From contig JAKNDB010000088.1 in NCBI GenBank assembly GCA_024305405.1, positions 1,010,001 to 1,074,000 on the forward strand: a DNA stretch of 64,000 nucleotides, in the 5' to 3' direction. Within the stretch, counting starts at the first letter, position 1. Every line of letters starts with the position of its first letter. The DNA is from Dirofilaria immitis. Its lineage: Eukaryota > Nematoda > Chromadorea > Rhabditida > Onchocercidae. This document shows, one piece after another, positions 13,094 through 27,380 of the stretch. Position numbers and translations under genes: made by a program. Below the pieces are notes generated by a model. It made no database searches and was not told the origin of the DNA. It was given only the letters and a program-made list of their open reading frames with translations.

Positions 13094-16000
13094 TTAGATT
13101 TCAACTAACTTAATTGAATATTCCGGCAACAGACGATTCGATCCTGTAGATGGTAAACCGGACTGAAGATATCGTGCTATCAATTTAATTGTTTTGTCAG
13201 AATGCTAAAAACACATGATACTTGAAAATATTGTCATGAACTTCTTTCTCAAATAAATACTAAAAAGTAGGACTACTTGTTTGATTAAACACTCCATTCC
13301 CCAAAAAACGATCAATTACATCAGCAAAATAAAGTTGCAAAATATTTTTAACAAATCGCAAAAATAGATCTACCCGAAAACATTTTCGTTGATGTTTTTG
13401 TCTAAAGCGGAACGATAAATGAAAAAGAGATACCCTAGAGAAAATATCTATCTCAGCGATTATTGACGAAGAAAGACCACCACAACAATCTGGATCATTA
13501 ATTTCTGGCTTGAAAGACTCGATATAAGAGCTCCCATCTGTATTTTCCATCATACAGTCCAATTTTGGATAAGCCTATATGTCAATTTAAAAATAATCAA
13601 ATAGTTATTTTTCGATGGACAAGCTGTTAATTATTGATTGTTCATGAATTCCGTACCGTTAAATTTTCCGTTATTTTAAACAAAATCAACAAAATCGAGA
13701 AATAATTAATACATCATAATTTAAAAGTACTGTTATTTTAATTATATCGTAAGAATAATTTAAATCAACGACAAAAGCTATATTGTCCCCTAAATTCAAT
13801 CCCACAATACCTATTAATAAAAATTAATTTGACAAGGAGTTTTAATTTATTGTTAAGAATTTTTATAAATAATTTTTCTAAACAAATATATCGGTGGGAG
13901 AAAATATTTAAATTAATGAGAATTTTGCACTAAAAAAAAACTATTTCTCAAATTCCCATAAGTGATCACTGTGTCTATGGATATAATTTAAATTCACAAC
14001 AGAGTTATTATTTTGTTTTAACAGTGAGACAAATACATGAAAAAACTATAAAAATATATTAACAAATGAAACAAATAAAAACTTACAATAAAAAAGATCT
14101 AATACATAGCAAAATAGCTGCTGCACCAGAAGAGGGCATGAAAAAGCTATAGCTAATAGACGTTTAATATAAGCGGCTACACGACACACCGGAACTTGTT
14201 TACGACGACTATTAATCATCAGATCTAATGTACGTAACATTAGTGATAATGTATTTGCAAGTACATCTGAAGAATTATTTTGCTATTAATTCGTTATAAA
14301 ATAATTCACACTAATAAAAGCTAAATTATTGGAAGGCAAGGTAGACAGTTAGTTGTCGAAATAGATACCACCTCTGATTATGTTGACGAAATGGATACCA
14401 GCTATCTACTTTGCATTCTAATAAAGTAAAGTAGATATACAATGAAATGAATAAATGTTTAGAGAATCAAATAAAATAAATAAACCTTGCTTTTCAAATG
14501 CCAAGGCAGGTAACAAACGATACATCGACCAATAAAATCGAGATGGATCGATGTTCAATGCAACGCCTTCACCAGAAAGCATTGTAAATGATGTGTATAT
14601 ACATCGCAATGAATCTATCAGTCGAAGATGCTAGAATATTAAAATAATTGTTTGATATTGAATCATTGTACACACTAAAAATATGACATAAGTCTATCAA
14701 AAATTTTAACCATGATGGGTAAATAATTCGAAACATTCGCAGTCATGAATTTTCTTGAGTTGAAATAGTTTTCCCATACATTTCTAACATTTCTTTCTGA
14801 CATTATAAAGATGATTTCTCAAATAGAAAACTGAATCAATCTAACACATATACTTACCTATTTAAGGATGCATATCAGAGAAGATAACTAATTCGTTAAG
14901 TAATTAAATTCATAATTCATTGTTTACATTTGACTTATAGTTTAGAAAGAAATTCAGTTCCAAATAATTGTGCCTGCTTTAATGAGTTGAATTTGAAAAG
15001 TAAGAAAATGGGAAAACCTGCTGATTGACAAGTGAGGATAGTGCAGATATCATATCGTCAAAGAATTCAATGTTGATTAAATGCGCGAATTTAGCCAGAC
15101 CTTCTAGCACTGGTTCCAATAAATTCGTTGTAGGCAATCGTTTGATGACGCGAAAGTATGTTGCAAATACGTGATTCATCGTTTCGGTTGCCTAAATTTC
15201 ATGTTTACGTTAATCATAAGTAAAGTGGCAATTCCAAAAATTTTATTAAGTAATCAGCACGAGTTCGCTTTTCAAGTAGTGGTTCGCCTGCTAACCTTTT
15301 AATACATGCTGACTCTATTAAGACGATTTATTGTGTTTCGAACTTCAAATATACAGCAAAGAAATGTTTGAAAAAAAATTTTGGAATATATCTTCACCAA
15401 GCATAAATAAATAATTTTTGAAGAAAAGATGATTCTCAATAATAATTAAATAAAATCTAAAACTTAGCAAAGTATTTCATAAACTAATGTTACATTATCA
15501 TAATGAAATAAAAAACTTGCAAATGACAGTTTTGTTGAAGCTGATTCAGCTGCCTCAGCTTCTTTCAAATCAGCTTCTAGTTTCTTTAATTGCTTGGCGA
15601 ACTAAAACCACTATTTTAATAACGCAAAAAGAGTTGGTAGCTGCAAAACCTCAAAATTTTCAATTTGTAAATTTCGAAATAATCATTCCCTTATGATATA
15701 AGAGTGGCTATACCATCCGCTGGATAAAAGCAAGAAAAACTGTTTATGTGTAAGCGATACGAAAAAAATTGTCATATATCTGCTAATTAATTCTTTCCTC
15801 AAATCCAAAATCTAACCAGAGGATGGGTAAAATAATCAGTAACAGGTTTGCTATGCAGTTAATTACAAAACTGCAGAAATTTTCATTATATTAAAAATAT
15901 TACATATCTATTTTTGGAGAATTTTCATTATATTAAAAATATATATATATATATATATATATATTTTCGTAGAATCCAGTTAGTAAAAAATCATACCCTT

Positions 16001-19000
16001 TCTTTACTTTTTTTTCTTCTCCTTTTTCAGCAATCTTTTCTTATTCAATAGCTTCTCTTTTTCCTGATTTTTCCACTCTTATTTACTTCCTGAAAAAGAA
16101 AATCCAAAATCCTCATAAAATTTGACTCTTTGAAGAATTTTATTCAATTTAAAATCTTTCAAATTAATTCAAGTTCTTAAATTCAAACAAGTTTCAAACT
16201 ATCTAATTTCATATTCCTTCAAAACAAAAATTTGGAAATACTAACCTTTACTTTCAATTTCAAGAATGTTGCGATCAGTGCTGGTGGAACGTTGCCCTTT
16301 TTTGATTAACAATAGATGCAATTGATTTTGCTGCAGTGGCAGATATTCGAAAAGTTAAGTCATTGTGAAACAGTTCGCTCAGTGAAGAACAACATATATC
16401 GATAGCCTATCAAAAGGTCACGGCTTCCGTCATTTATATCAAATTAAATTGATCACAACAACTGAGCTCTAAGGCGGTAAGTGAATCTAACAAAAATCCA
16501 AAAAGGAAAATAATGATGTTCAAAGAGCTTACTTCCTTGGAATTTGAAGTAGTTAAGCGAACTACAAAATTTATTATATTTGAAGCATAATTGAAATGAG
16601 GTGCAGATAGAAGAAGTCGTGAGAGACATTTTAAACAAAGAATAGGCAATAGATCATCGTTTAGTTGTTTAGGAGATTTCAATAATTCTGGAAATTTTAT
16701 TTATTTAAAATTGTGCACAAATAAAAAGCACTTTTTGATATTGGATTTTTTCATTTAATGAGTCATGCTTTAAACTGATGAGGGATAAAATGTAAAAAGA
16801 GCAGCTGATAAAACAGCGCAATTCATATTATCCATTCATCATGAACAATTAAAAGAAAAATACATTAAAGTTCGATAAAATTTTGAACTTCCGGTAAATG
16901 ATAATTCCTCATTTGAATAGAAAAAGAAATAAATATGTCAAAATATTCACTTACTACCAGCGCAACTTTCCAAATACTGTAAATATTTTAGATAGTATCG
17001 TAAAAGTGTTTGCTCAAACTCATATAATTTCTTTGTTTCTTTCTTAAGTTGCTGAGCCATTTCTTCTTCGCTATGAGGCCTAAATTATGAATTAAAGGTT
17101 TTTATTAAAAAAACAGATTAAGAGTAATAATCGTAACTTCAAAAAAGACCAAATGGACAAAAAAAGAACAGAAAACAATAAGAAAAATTAACAACCTTAT
17201 CGTATAACCAGGAATTATATCTACAAAAATTTCGGCCAATGAAACACTTGCAAGTTTCATTACAGTTTCACGAGCCAATAAAGAAACACCATTGCCTGTA
17301 GACAATAAATGCAACTCTTTCAATTTGTGGACCTGAAGTTCTTAAAAACGTTTTTGAAACTTTAGGCAGGAAATGTTATACTAATACATGCTTTTCTATT
17401 CCTTAAAAACGATGTTCATATGAAAAAGTGTAAAATCTTGAACAGAAGCTTCTCTCACAGACAAGATTATATACTTCTGGATTACGAACGTTTTAATAAA
17501 TTACATTTCAAAAAAAACTTTCAACTACTGTCCAATTCGTTTTTGTTATTTACATTTACAATTTAATTGTGATTTTTGCGTAATATCCTTTTAATCTGCC
17601 AACGTAAATATTTTTTCTTTCACCTTATATATTTAAGGGAAAATTCAACAAGTAGTAAATTTTTACCTCAGAATGAGGATCGGCAATAATCAAGTGTGCT
17701 AAATCGCTAATTTTATTTTTTGCTTCTTCCACGTATTCGTGGCGTAATTTTAATAATTCTGCTGCATTCAAATGAGATAAATCAACTTGACTATTTTCAT
17801 CTTCCTTCTGGTTCTCTTCTACGTCTTCTAAAAAAATTAAAAATATGAAACAAATAACATTTCTCCCAAGGATATTTGCAGAACTTCATCTGACAAACTA
17901 ATAAGGTAATTAAGATTATAAGGAAATTAGGTATTAAAAACGTACCACCACTTTCAGATTCATCTTTCTTACATGTTTGCCTTATTATTTTGGTACCCAC
18001 TTTAATTGGCAATAGCTCGCGCTCATTATCATCCAGTGTACCAGGAAATTTACGTGTTTTACTTTCAATATCATCCATTTCAGCATCACTTTTAACTACA
18101 AATGAAAAATGCTTCAATTTTTGCAAGTAAAAGAAAAAATATTTTAACTCAAATGAACAAAATACAAATGGATCGATTAAAAATGAACTATATTTCAATG
18201 GATAATTCTGTTCCTCCTGTACTTTTTTAAATGATGACAACACTGTGAGGAATGAAAAACACTATTTTATTTTTCAAGATGTAAAGTAAGATATGACATT
18301 TCGGATAGTATTATTTTATGCAAATGACCATAATAATCATTAATATACCTATACTATAGAAATAATTTTCTCTATACCATATTAACCTCAATTTTAACCT
18401 TTTTCAATCCGCCTGATTTTTGAAGCAAATGCACTATTTTCCCAATCAATATCCGCATCAAGCATATCCAAGGGAAGAATATCATCATCTGCTTCATTTT
18501 CAACTACAACTTGGCGATCCGCAAACCAATCGTCCTCAATCTAGAACGTAAAGCATGTTAAGCGCAAAACAAAAATAATAATAATTCTTCATTAAAAATG
18601 AGCTATAGTTCAACTGATAAATCCATTTGTTTGTAAATAAAAAATATATCAATCACTGAAGTGAGGTGAAACACATAAAAAGTTAATGACTGAGAGTAAT
18701 GAAGAAATATAAACATGTATCAATCACAAAGTGATTACTTAGAATCAATTAAATATGAAAACTATTTGGAGCTACTTTCAACGTTGCAACAATCAATTCG
18801 AATTATTCATAATTCCTTTAATATTTAATCAAGATTACTAAAGCTACTTAAAACTGTGAATAGAGAAAGCAATAATTTGTCATTCTCTATTTGTTTTTAA
18901 TTCATTACATCAAACTTATCTATTTGCAATACATTTATTTGAAATCCCTTTATTCACAACATAGCTTTCCTTTAACAATCAAAATACAAAAAAAAAGATT

Positions 19001-19176
19001 AGTAACTTACATCAGCAGCTCGTTTTCGGGCATTTGCATGTTTCCTAAGGTTGACATCTTTAATTGCATCTACCATATATCGTTTTAATTTTTTCGCATT
19101 TTGCAATCGTCTCAATTTTTCTTCACTTTACGAGTTTGCTTTTTCGTACAGAATGATTATTACCATTTAAATTCAT
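13094..19176 (-). CDS. noc3: nucleolar complex protein 3 homologue (NOC3), apparent homopolymer frameshifts
   Basis: Fifteen exons read right to left: 19176-19011, 18540-18399, 18095-17946, 17827-17667, 17332-17196, 17079-16955, 16687-16533, 16406-16246, 16089-16008, 15601-15521, 15191-15018, 14630-14486, 14266-14087, 13574-13261 and 13204-13094 (stop). Family marks in order are a basic N-terminus, [90 protein letters not shown] and [23 protein letters not shown]3 is known to act with NOC2 in maturation and export of pre-60S particles, and in yeast also in replication licensing. The frame breaks in exons 1, 8, 9, 13 and 14. In each case one-base-longer A/T runs restore both the conserved frame and the intron phases (16298-16303, 14141-14145, 14090-14095, 13262-13266 and others). 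The start at 19176 assumes two such corrections; 19076 is an uninterrupted alternative. One intron begins with GC. Confidence 0.9.
15192..15520 (-). other. probable GC-AG intron of NOC3
   Basis: The exon encoding [16 protein letters not shown] ends in TTT followed by GCAAGT. Only a GC donor here gives a phase-0 junction with the next exon, which starts at 15191 (ATETMNHVF) after TTTAG. No GT at a workable place keeps the phase. Confidence 0.55.
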
Positions 19177-20609
19177 TTTGAACCTATTTAATTGTTAGGC
19201 GGATTGCTATCTGTCAAATGAATCGTTGTTTATTACATAAATTGTTCTTTGTGAAGCAAATTACAGAGAATTACATAAAACGTTGTCAAATAAACAAATA
19301 AAAAAAAGAAAAAATCGTTCACAAAAACTAAGCCATCATTTTTTGAAACAAATTTCCATTTATTACAGAAATCAATTATTTGTCAAATTAGATTATATGA
19401 ATTGTTTCTAATCACGGCTATATGAATTATTTCTAATCAATCAATTGATAACAACCACAGAAAATAATACCAATACGATAAATAATGTTCCACAAATTTG
19501 ATTTTTACAAGTATTTAAACTTATGTCGTTAATTAATGGGTGGATTTAAAATCAATACTAATTACTAGCTATTAACTCCTGATTATCAATTATCTGCTCG
19601 TCATTAAACGCCTCTCACTAATTAAGACATACCGCAACCTGCAGGGCACCTAACACACTAATAGCAAAATAGTCCCAAAGCAAATAAGGAATTGTTGGAT
19701 TCAGTTTGCGAAATAATGAGAATTCAAATGAATATGGTTTTTTGGAGTAATGAGAGAAGTGAGACGGAAAGTCTGGTAGGAGAAAAATCCCCACAGACAG
19801 GATTCTCAGGGAAGGATGTTAGGTTGTGTTTCGGCGCTAATAAGTTGCCATCCCGAATCTGAATGATTCGTGGATAAGAATCCAAGATAAGACTTCTGTT
19901 TCAATTTGTATTTCCTTAAAAGTTCAAAATGATGAATAATTACTAGTCCGTACACTAATTTATTTAAAAGAATTAAATGTTTATCTCATTTATCCAATTA
20001 TTTAATTAATCAAATATATCTAACTGATTTGTTGGTATATTATTCTGTTAATAGTTTATGGCTTAATTTGAATATTTAATATCTATATAACTCATTTAGT
20101 ATACAAAAAAATACCGTTAAATGTTATTTATCATTTAAATGTTTAAAAGTAGTTTTATTTTTACATAAATCTCATAAATTAATAGCTCAAATTTTTTTCG
20201 ATTTAAGAAATAGATTAGTAAATTCTATCTGAAAGTAATGAATGAGAAAATATTAGCGTAGAAAGTTGAATATAGAAAAAATGAAAGAATAAATGAATTT
20301 TTATAAAGGATAAGGGAAGGAAAAAGAAATAAGGTTTAGTCTAATTATTTATTATAGATATTAATTTGGTACAGATTATTTACTCAATAACTCAATATTG
20401 CGGGTGTTAAGGAAGAATCGGTTTACCTAAAAGATTACTTGCTTTAATTAATTTTTAAAATAATCCGTACCAAATTAACCGCAAAAAATTAGGGTTAAAT
20501 TTTATTGATCATTAGACCAATTAAACTAATATACAAATTAGTCGATAATGTTGTACTTGAATGAAAATTACTGAATGTTTAGGTAAACAAATATATGTGT
20601 AAAAGTTAG
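19177..20609. promoter_or_regulatory. shared upstream region of the divergent NOC3 and DDX28 genes
   Basis: About 1.4 kb separates the two start codons, which point away from each other. It is less AT-extreme than the flanks in its middle (19620-19870). No coding frame or RNA gene was seen, and no specific factor site can be supported. Promoter function is inferred from position only. Confidence 0.45.
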
Positions 20610-23600
20610 ATGCGGCGAATATGTTCGAAATTTGCTGCTGTTCAGACATCTTCCCGATTCTGTTCAGCTACTGCTGGAACGAACAAGAAATCGGTAAAAG
20701 ATCAAAAATCGACTAGTACCTATACAGTAATACATCGGAAAAATGAACGAAGAAAACCGGCCGATACGGTAAGAATTTTTCTGCTTCAGAATTTTAATTT
20801 TTACAGGTAATTGCAAAAATTTTATTCGGATATTTTTATTTTACAGTTCGGATTATTGAGTTCGTTTGAAAAAAGCTTTCACCGCTCAAAATATCTCATG
20901 GCCCAAAGCAAACAAGTGATTTCGAAGAAACTGATGACGGCATGTTCGAAGATGATGATGATGTTGATGAAGATATCGGATGGACATCCAGTTTCTTACG
21001 GTCGAAATTCAACGAAAGCAAGTAATTGGGATTTTTACTTTTTGCAGACAATAAATTACGACCTGATCTTAGATTTTAGTTTATTTTGGCTATTTATGGT
21101 AGTTGACATTCTTGAGCTAAATCCATTCCTGCAAAGTTTTGCTAAAAATAAATATTGAAAAAAACGAAGAGTCATTGCATACATCGATTATTTGTCTGAG
21201 AAATGCTTCCAAAATTGGATGTACAATATCTTTCAGGGAATCCTTCACAAATCTTTCAGAGAATTACCTATAATTACGGAACCATTGGCATTTGGACGAA
21301 AACAGCGAAAAAAATGAGAAAAAAAAGAAGCTGAAGAGCAGTATCAGAAGTTGTATGGTGTAGATCGAAGTACAGCAAAAGTTATTATTGGTTCGTTTCT
21401 TTGATAACTTATGGCTAGTTAGAAATGTTTGATAACTTATGGCTAGTTAGAAATAATCTATATATTATTTCAACTACTCTATCAAAACTTTTAAAAGATT
21501 AAGTCTTATTTTTTCTTTCTGGTAAGTTTCGTTAAAAACTGTTAGAAATGACAAAATCAATGACATTTGGCTGAAATTCAGTTCAATAAAATTTGAATCA
21601 GTTGAACGAAGCAAAATTTAATATCATTAATATGACTATCAATGATATCTCATGCTTTCTTTTCTTTCTCATTTCAAGGTTTTCATTTACACTTATATCA
21701 CTGACTGTCATTTTTAGATTGTGCCAAAAGGAATATAATCATTATGAAGGTATGCGATATCCTCCAGGCGATATACAATTAGTTAGCCAATATTGGGTAA
21801 AATCCAAATATAAAAATGATTGGTTCACTATTTATCCGGTTACGAAAAAGGTATATTTATGGATAGTGCTTACTTTTTCAATATTGCTTTCTTCGATTTA
21901 TTTTTATCTAATCCAGGAAGAATTGTATACTCTGTTTAGTTTCATTTCTTTCAATATTTTAATTTTTCCTTATGATACATGAGGTAAATGCGTTGTTGAT
22001 TTTACAATTTAAGTAAAAAAATTATCTTATTCACTCCTTTTTTAGATGATGTCCAGTGGTGAGAAGATTCCATTCCTAACGATAGTTATTTTGTACTTAA
22101 CGTTATGAATATGTAATTAGTCAACGATATACAAATCGCTTAGTTTTCAGAATCCATCATTCAACCGTGATGAAGCGTTTTCCTGGGATGAAAATGTAAA
22201 TCTGCTTGATCCAGTGATTGTCGAGAACATCCGGAAACTAAATTTTCGAATGCCAACAGTTATACAGGTACATCCATTAAAGTATTCCAATCATCAATTA
22301 AAACATTCCGATAAATCCGTCTAAAATTTATTTGTTCGAGAATATCATTTCAGTTTAGTAGCGCTTAGTAGTTTTTTATTGCAGTAACATTGATTTCTTA
22401 CAAATTTTAGCGTCGAGCATTCCGAGCCTTTAAAAGCGATGCACATCTTCTTATAGCTGCTGAAACAGGTTCAGGCAAAACAGTAGCATATGCTGCGCCA
22501 CTGTTATCTAATTTATTGCATACTGTGGATCGACGTACAAAAGGTTTGTCTATCCTTGTTCAGTTTATCCCTCGTCATTGTTATTATTTAAAAATCAAAG
22601 AGAGAATTGCACTTCGATGCCTGCAGGTAATTCTTAAAGCGATCAATATCTGTTGAAATTTTTTGCTTCCGAAAGGTATTATAAAAAAGTTATAATCTTC
22701 TTTCATGTCATAATTACGGATTAATTCAATTCATTCGGATAAGTTCTATTTATTTTTTAAATTCACTTCGTTTTTGCAGGCGTTGTATTAGTTCCGACGC
22801 ATGCGTTGCGGATGCAAACTTCTCTTATGATCAGCAAACTTGCGGAAGGTACTGATATCAAAGTTATTGGAGGAAGTGAGAATTGGCGAAGCGAAAAATT
22901 GAAGAGCGAGGAAGTACGCCTTTTAAGATATGGAAATAGTTTCAAACAGTTATAACATTTCAAAAACGAAAAAAAAGTTTATTAAATCGATATTTTTTGG
23001 TCCAGTATGAAGAAACATCGGCAATTTTAGTTATGCCCATTTTAAAGCCAAAAATATAGTTTAATAATTCAAGTTGTACGCCATTTTTATGATTGCAGGA
23101 TTGGAATATTCTTGTTAGTACACCGAGTTTCCCTCCTGATTTTTTCACAACTCTTAATATTGATTACATTGTTTTGGATGAAGCTGATATGTTGCTCGAT
23201 GATAGTTTTCTAAATAGTATCACTGGATTACTTAGCCGTCTTAAAATACGACATTCGGTAATCGATAAGAATGCTACAGGTTTGCTGATCCATAATTTTT
23301 TGACAAAATAAATTAAAGGATATATCATTTTGTTCTTCATTGGAACTTTTATGATGGAAATTGATTTAGATTGTATAGGAATGATATTTTATGATACATT
23401 TATGCTTAACACATGTCGTGTTATAAAACTCTGAAGTATTAGTGAGAATATTCAGGTTATTCCGTTGTTTCTTTGAATTTCCGATTTTTTAATGGTCATA
23501 TTAAGAAAATTAACTCGATTTTACCTGTATTGAATTTTGAGATGGTATACGTTTGATTTTCTCATCTGCTACATATCCGGATGAACTGCAGCGGATTGCT

Positions 23601-25088
23601 GAAAGCATAGTGGATTATGAATATTTATATTGTGTCAAAACTGAAAATTTGCACCGCATTATGCCTCATATAAAACAAACTTTCATCAGAATTAGAGAAA
23701 TGGACAAGCTGGAGAAATTGAAAGAATTACTCCAAAAGGACTTTCTTTTCCAAGGGCCAAACTTTAATCTTTTGCAAGGTTAAATCTTAAAAATCCATTA
23801 TAATATTTTTTTTATTAAATACCTTTGATGCTTGAGCAAGTAACTTGCTCGTTTCTATTTCTGAATCATTTTTATTTCTGATGTGAAGCCTACCATCAGT
23901 ATAATAATGACATTTCGTGACTTTTTTTTTGAAAGCATTGAAGATTTCGATTTTTTAAGGATTTAAAAAATGTAAATTTGGTATCAAATTCGTTAAGGGA
24001 AGTGGGTATTGAGCACACTTCTCTGCGCGGTGGTCGAAGAATTGAGCGGCTAATTGACGATTTACATAGTGGCATAGTGCGTACTATTATAGCAACGGAT
24101 GTTGCTAGCAGGTATTTCTGGGCATTAAATATTTTTATATTTAACGATCATGGTGCAAACATGTTATATTTATGCAGTGTTAATATGTTATATTTGACAG
24201 GAAAAAACGAAATATAAAATGATTTTTGCAATCGTTTCAAAGCTCTTATAAAAATTTTAATGAAGCAAATACCTTGAGGCTGTATCTCCACAACCACAAA
24301 AGTAATCCATTATTTCTAGATGTATCGAAAATTTTTATTCTTGGAAATTGCAGAGGTTTAGATCTTCCTCAATTGAGGCATATCATTAATTATGACTTTC
24401 CGCGGCAAATTTCGGATTATGTGCATCGATGCGGTCGAATTGGTCGCATTGGAAGTTTGCATAAATGTTTGATGACATCATTCGTTCGACGAGCTTGGGA
24501 AGTAAAGCATGTGAATTCTGTTGAAGTCAGTTTTCTCATAATCAATATAATAAAATATGTAATAAAATATCACTCCAGATTTCGTCTTTACGATAAAATT
24601 TGCATATGGTGGAATAAAAATTTTTGCGGTTCAATGCTTTAATTTTCATTAGCGATTAGCAAAACAGTGTTTGCTTAGGGATTACATTTTGCATTTTCGT
24701 TAGCTTTTCTAATGGATCGTATTTTTATTTTTTGTTTGAATATAGCATCTTGCAATTCTAATCTCTACGGATCGAAATAATTACGGAAAAGAAGGAAGGG
24801 CCTTTTATATCTTTTTACTTTTTTACGTTTCTTAATATTTTTGTTTTTCATACATTGGAATTCAATGTTTACGAATGGGAAAAGAATTCTCTTCTTTTGT
24901 TCAAGAAATTTGGCATGTATATAGTTGTGGAATATATAATTTTAGTATTTTTTTTATTAAAAACCATCTCTTATTTTTAAAAAATTATTAACTTTTAGTT
25001 GGCTGCACGACTTCATCGGCCACTTAAAGATGTGGAACTGAATGATCCCGCGAGATTGACGGGCCTGCAGAGAGATTTGATTTCATGA
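20610..25088 (+). CDS. ddx28: DEAD-box RNA helicase, DDX28-like (mitochondrial), apparent frameshifts
   Basis: Thirteen exons: 20610-20768, 20847-21021, 21260-21390, 21718-21850, 22046-22084, 22151-22267, 22411-22543, 22780-22913, 23099-23279, 23542-23778, 23960-24111, 24354-24525 and 24999-25088. The N-terminus is rich in Arg/Ser and lacks acids (MRRICSKFAAVQTSSRFCSA), fitting a mitochondrial presequence. Motifs in order: Q-motif region (FRMPTVIQ), Walker A AAETGSGKT, Ia VPTHALRMQ, Ib VSTPS, II LDEADMLLD, III SSAT, IV GQTLIFCK, V TDVASRGLDLPQ, VI HRCGRIGRIG, then the short tail SVELAARLHRPLKD typical of DDX28. DDX28 is known to act in assembly of the large mitochondrial ribosomal subunit. 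The frame breaks near 20869-20874 (A6), in exon 3 (in-frame TGA between A runs), at the start of exon 4, and in exon 10 just before motif IV. One- or two-base longer homopolymers fix each. The helicase core is otherwise complete. Confidence 0.9.
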
Positions 25089-26862
25089 TGTTTATTGGTT
25101 TATATAATTAAATTCATTTATTAAAATTCCTAATGTTAAGTTTGTTTGATAAATTTATTTCTTATTAATTTTGTTCTTCAATTCAATCTGAAAAATAGGA
25201 AAAAATTGAGAACTGCAGTAAAAGAAGCATAAAAATAGAAGAATATTATATACAATATTTTTAGTGCTTTGAAATTCTTCATTCGTTAAACAATTTCATA
25301 TACCATAAAAGAGGTCATAAAAAGCGATGTTATTAACGACCAAAGATTTTTCAAGCCGAAGAACTGTTTGCTAAAAAGTTATCGTTTTGCTAATTTAACA
25401 ATTATAGAATTCCAATTTTTTATTATTTATCAAAAATAAAGCGAGGAAAACAGAAAAAAGAAAAAGCTGAAAACATGAACGTAATTAGTGAACGTTCAAG
25501 AATTTTTTTGCATTTGCAAAAGAAAATAGTATGAAAATAACTCTGTCAAAAATTGCAGAGATATTGTTAGATTAACATATATTGTTTTATTTTTTTCTAT
25601 TTTTTAATTTGTAAGAAAAAAATTCTGAATAAGAAATTTTGCCAATGCTGATAAAAAATAAGTAAACAAAGTTGAATTTGCAAATATTTCATGATAATAA
25701 TAATAGCGGAAAATATAAATGAAGTCGTATTAACTATTGAAAATTACAGATAGCTATAATTTATGATATTCGAAATTAATCTATTTCATTTAGTGATTAT
25801 TTTAGATGAAATAAAAATTATCTTTACCGATGAAATATAACTAAAGCTATTTATTCCTATTTACTCCTTTCGTTTAGTTGATGATGATGATGATGATTAG
25901 GAATGGAATGTGGAGGGAGGGTGGATTGGAATCGTTTTTCTCTCGTTCAAGGACGCTTATCTAATACGGTATTTGACTGGAGAATAGGCATAGTGAGTTT
26001 TTGTGCAAGAATATGGAAGAGAGAAGATTTGTCGAATATTTTCTATTCTTATCGAGCTTACATAATTTTAATTTTTTTACACTGCTAAATTTTTAAAAAA
26101 TAAAATCAAAAAAACGAAAATCAAAAAAAAAAAATCCGAAAAATTTGAAAGAATAAAGTTATCCAAACGATAGTTTGTACGATCGAAATGCCATCTTAAT
26201 TATCGATCATATGGTTTTTTTCATATTAAATAAATAATTCTTACCACATTATCATATTTACTTGCAATTATGCATCAATAATTTATTATGATTTCGCCGA
26301 AGTTATTATTTAAATTCCATTGATATATATATATATATATATATATATATCATTTTAGATGGTTTTTTTCTAGATAATTTAACATTTTGGCATTATACTA
26401 TATATATATATTACGTGATATTAAAGGATTCGATATTGACAATATGTCAGCATTATTTATAAAATAATGACGATATCAATATACATATATAAAATATGCA
26501 TGATATATGGTATTATTATTACTGCTTCTTTATAATATCATTACTAGTATTCCTTCATGGCATTATTATTATTATTACCATTTTTTCATGGAAACATTGT
26601 TTTAAAAAAACCATTCCTTCATTATACAACTCCTATCATCACTTTATAGTATGTATCATTGCTACCATTTCTTTACAGTATCACTGCTATCATTTCTTTA
26701 CTGTATCACTGTTACCATTTTTTACTGATTATCAATGCAATTCACGAACTATTATATTAGTTCAAATTTTTGTAATATACTTCATCATATTAATGCAATG
26801 TTACAAAACACGTATTATCTATGCAAATAATGTTATCACAGCATCATATCATTCCCATCATG

Positions 26863-26881
26863 ACTATTATTATTATTATTA

Positions 26882-26945
<64 letters not shown>

Positions 26946-26955
26946 CATTATTAAT
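26863..26955. repeat. TTA/ATT trinucleotide microsatellite
   Basis: About 25-30 consecutive ATT units with a few ATC interruptions; further shorter ATT clusters follow to about 27100. On the plus strand it reads as poly-Tyr, which is an artefact. Confidence 0.95.
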
Positions 26956-27340
26956 TATCATCATTATTAACTATTTTCAATCATCACTACTAGTATTATG
27001 CTATTACTAATACTATTATTACTATTATTGTTATTATTATTATTAACCATTTTCAACTATCCATAATTACTACTATTATTATTATTACTATTATCGATAT
27101 CACAATCTTACATTGATTGATATCATAAGTATTCTTAACAATAATTATTAATAATACTTGGATAGTCATATTTATTTACCATTTATTGTTTTTTTTTTTT
27201 TTTTTTTCATTCAAATTATTGTGCTATATTGTTTGTGAAGAAACGAAAAAGAAGAAAGAAAGAAACATCATTTCTGCTAAAATTATATTTTAAACGCATA
27301 ATATTATTTCCCATCATTATTATCATCATTATCATTGCTA

Positions 27341-27342
27341 TT

Positions 27343-27379
<37 letters not shown>

Positions 27380-27380
27380 G
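27341..27380. repeat. ATC trinucleotide microsatellite
   Basis: About 13 uninterrupted ATC units, followed at about 27464-27530 by an ACACAT/ATACAC-type repeat. Confidence 0.95.

Noticed and set aside
15487..15696. Plus-strand frame of 69 codons
   Set aside because: Overlaps and is antisense to a NOC3 exon that fits the family and the splice phases.
13094..25088. NOC3 and DDX28 as pseudogenes
   Set aside because: All motifs and splice sites are preserved and the breaks are confined to homopolymers; decay would also give substitutions in motifs and splice sites.
25903..26088. 61-codon frame starting MECGGRVDWNRF
   Set aside because: No domain, no partner exon, and it sits beside simple repeats.
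26496..26954. 152-codon frame ending in poly-Tyr
   Set aside because: Translation of an ATT microsatellite and its flanks.
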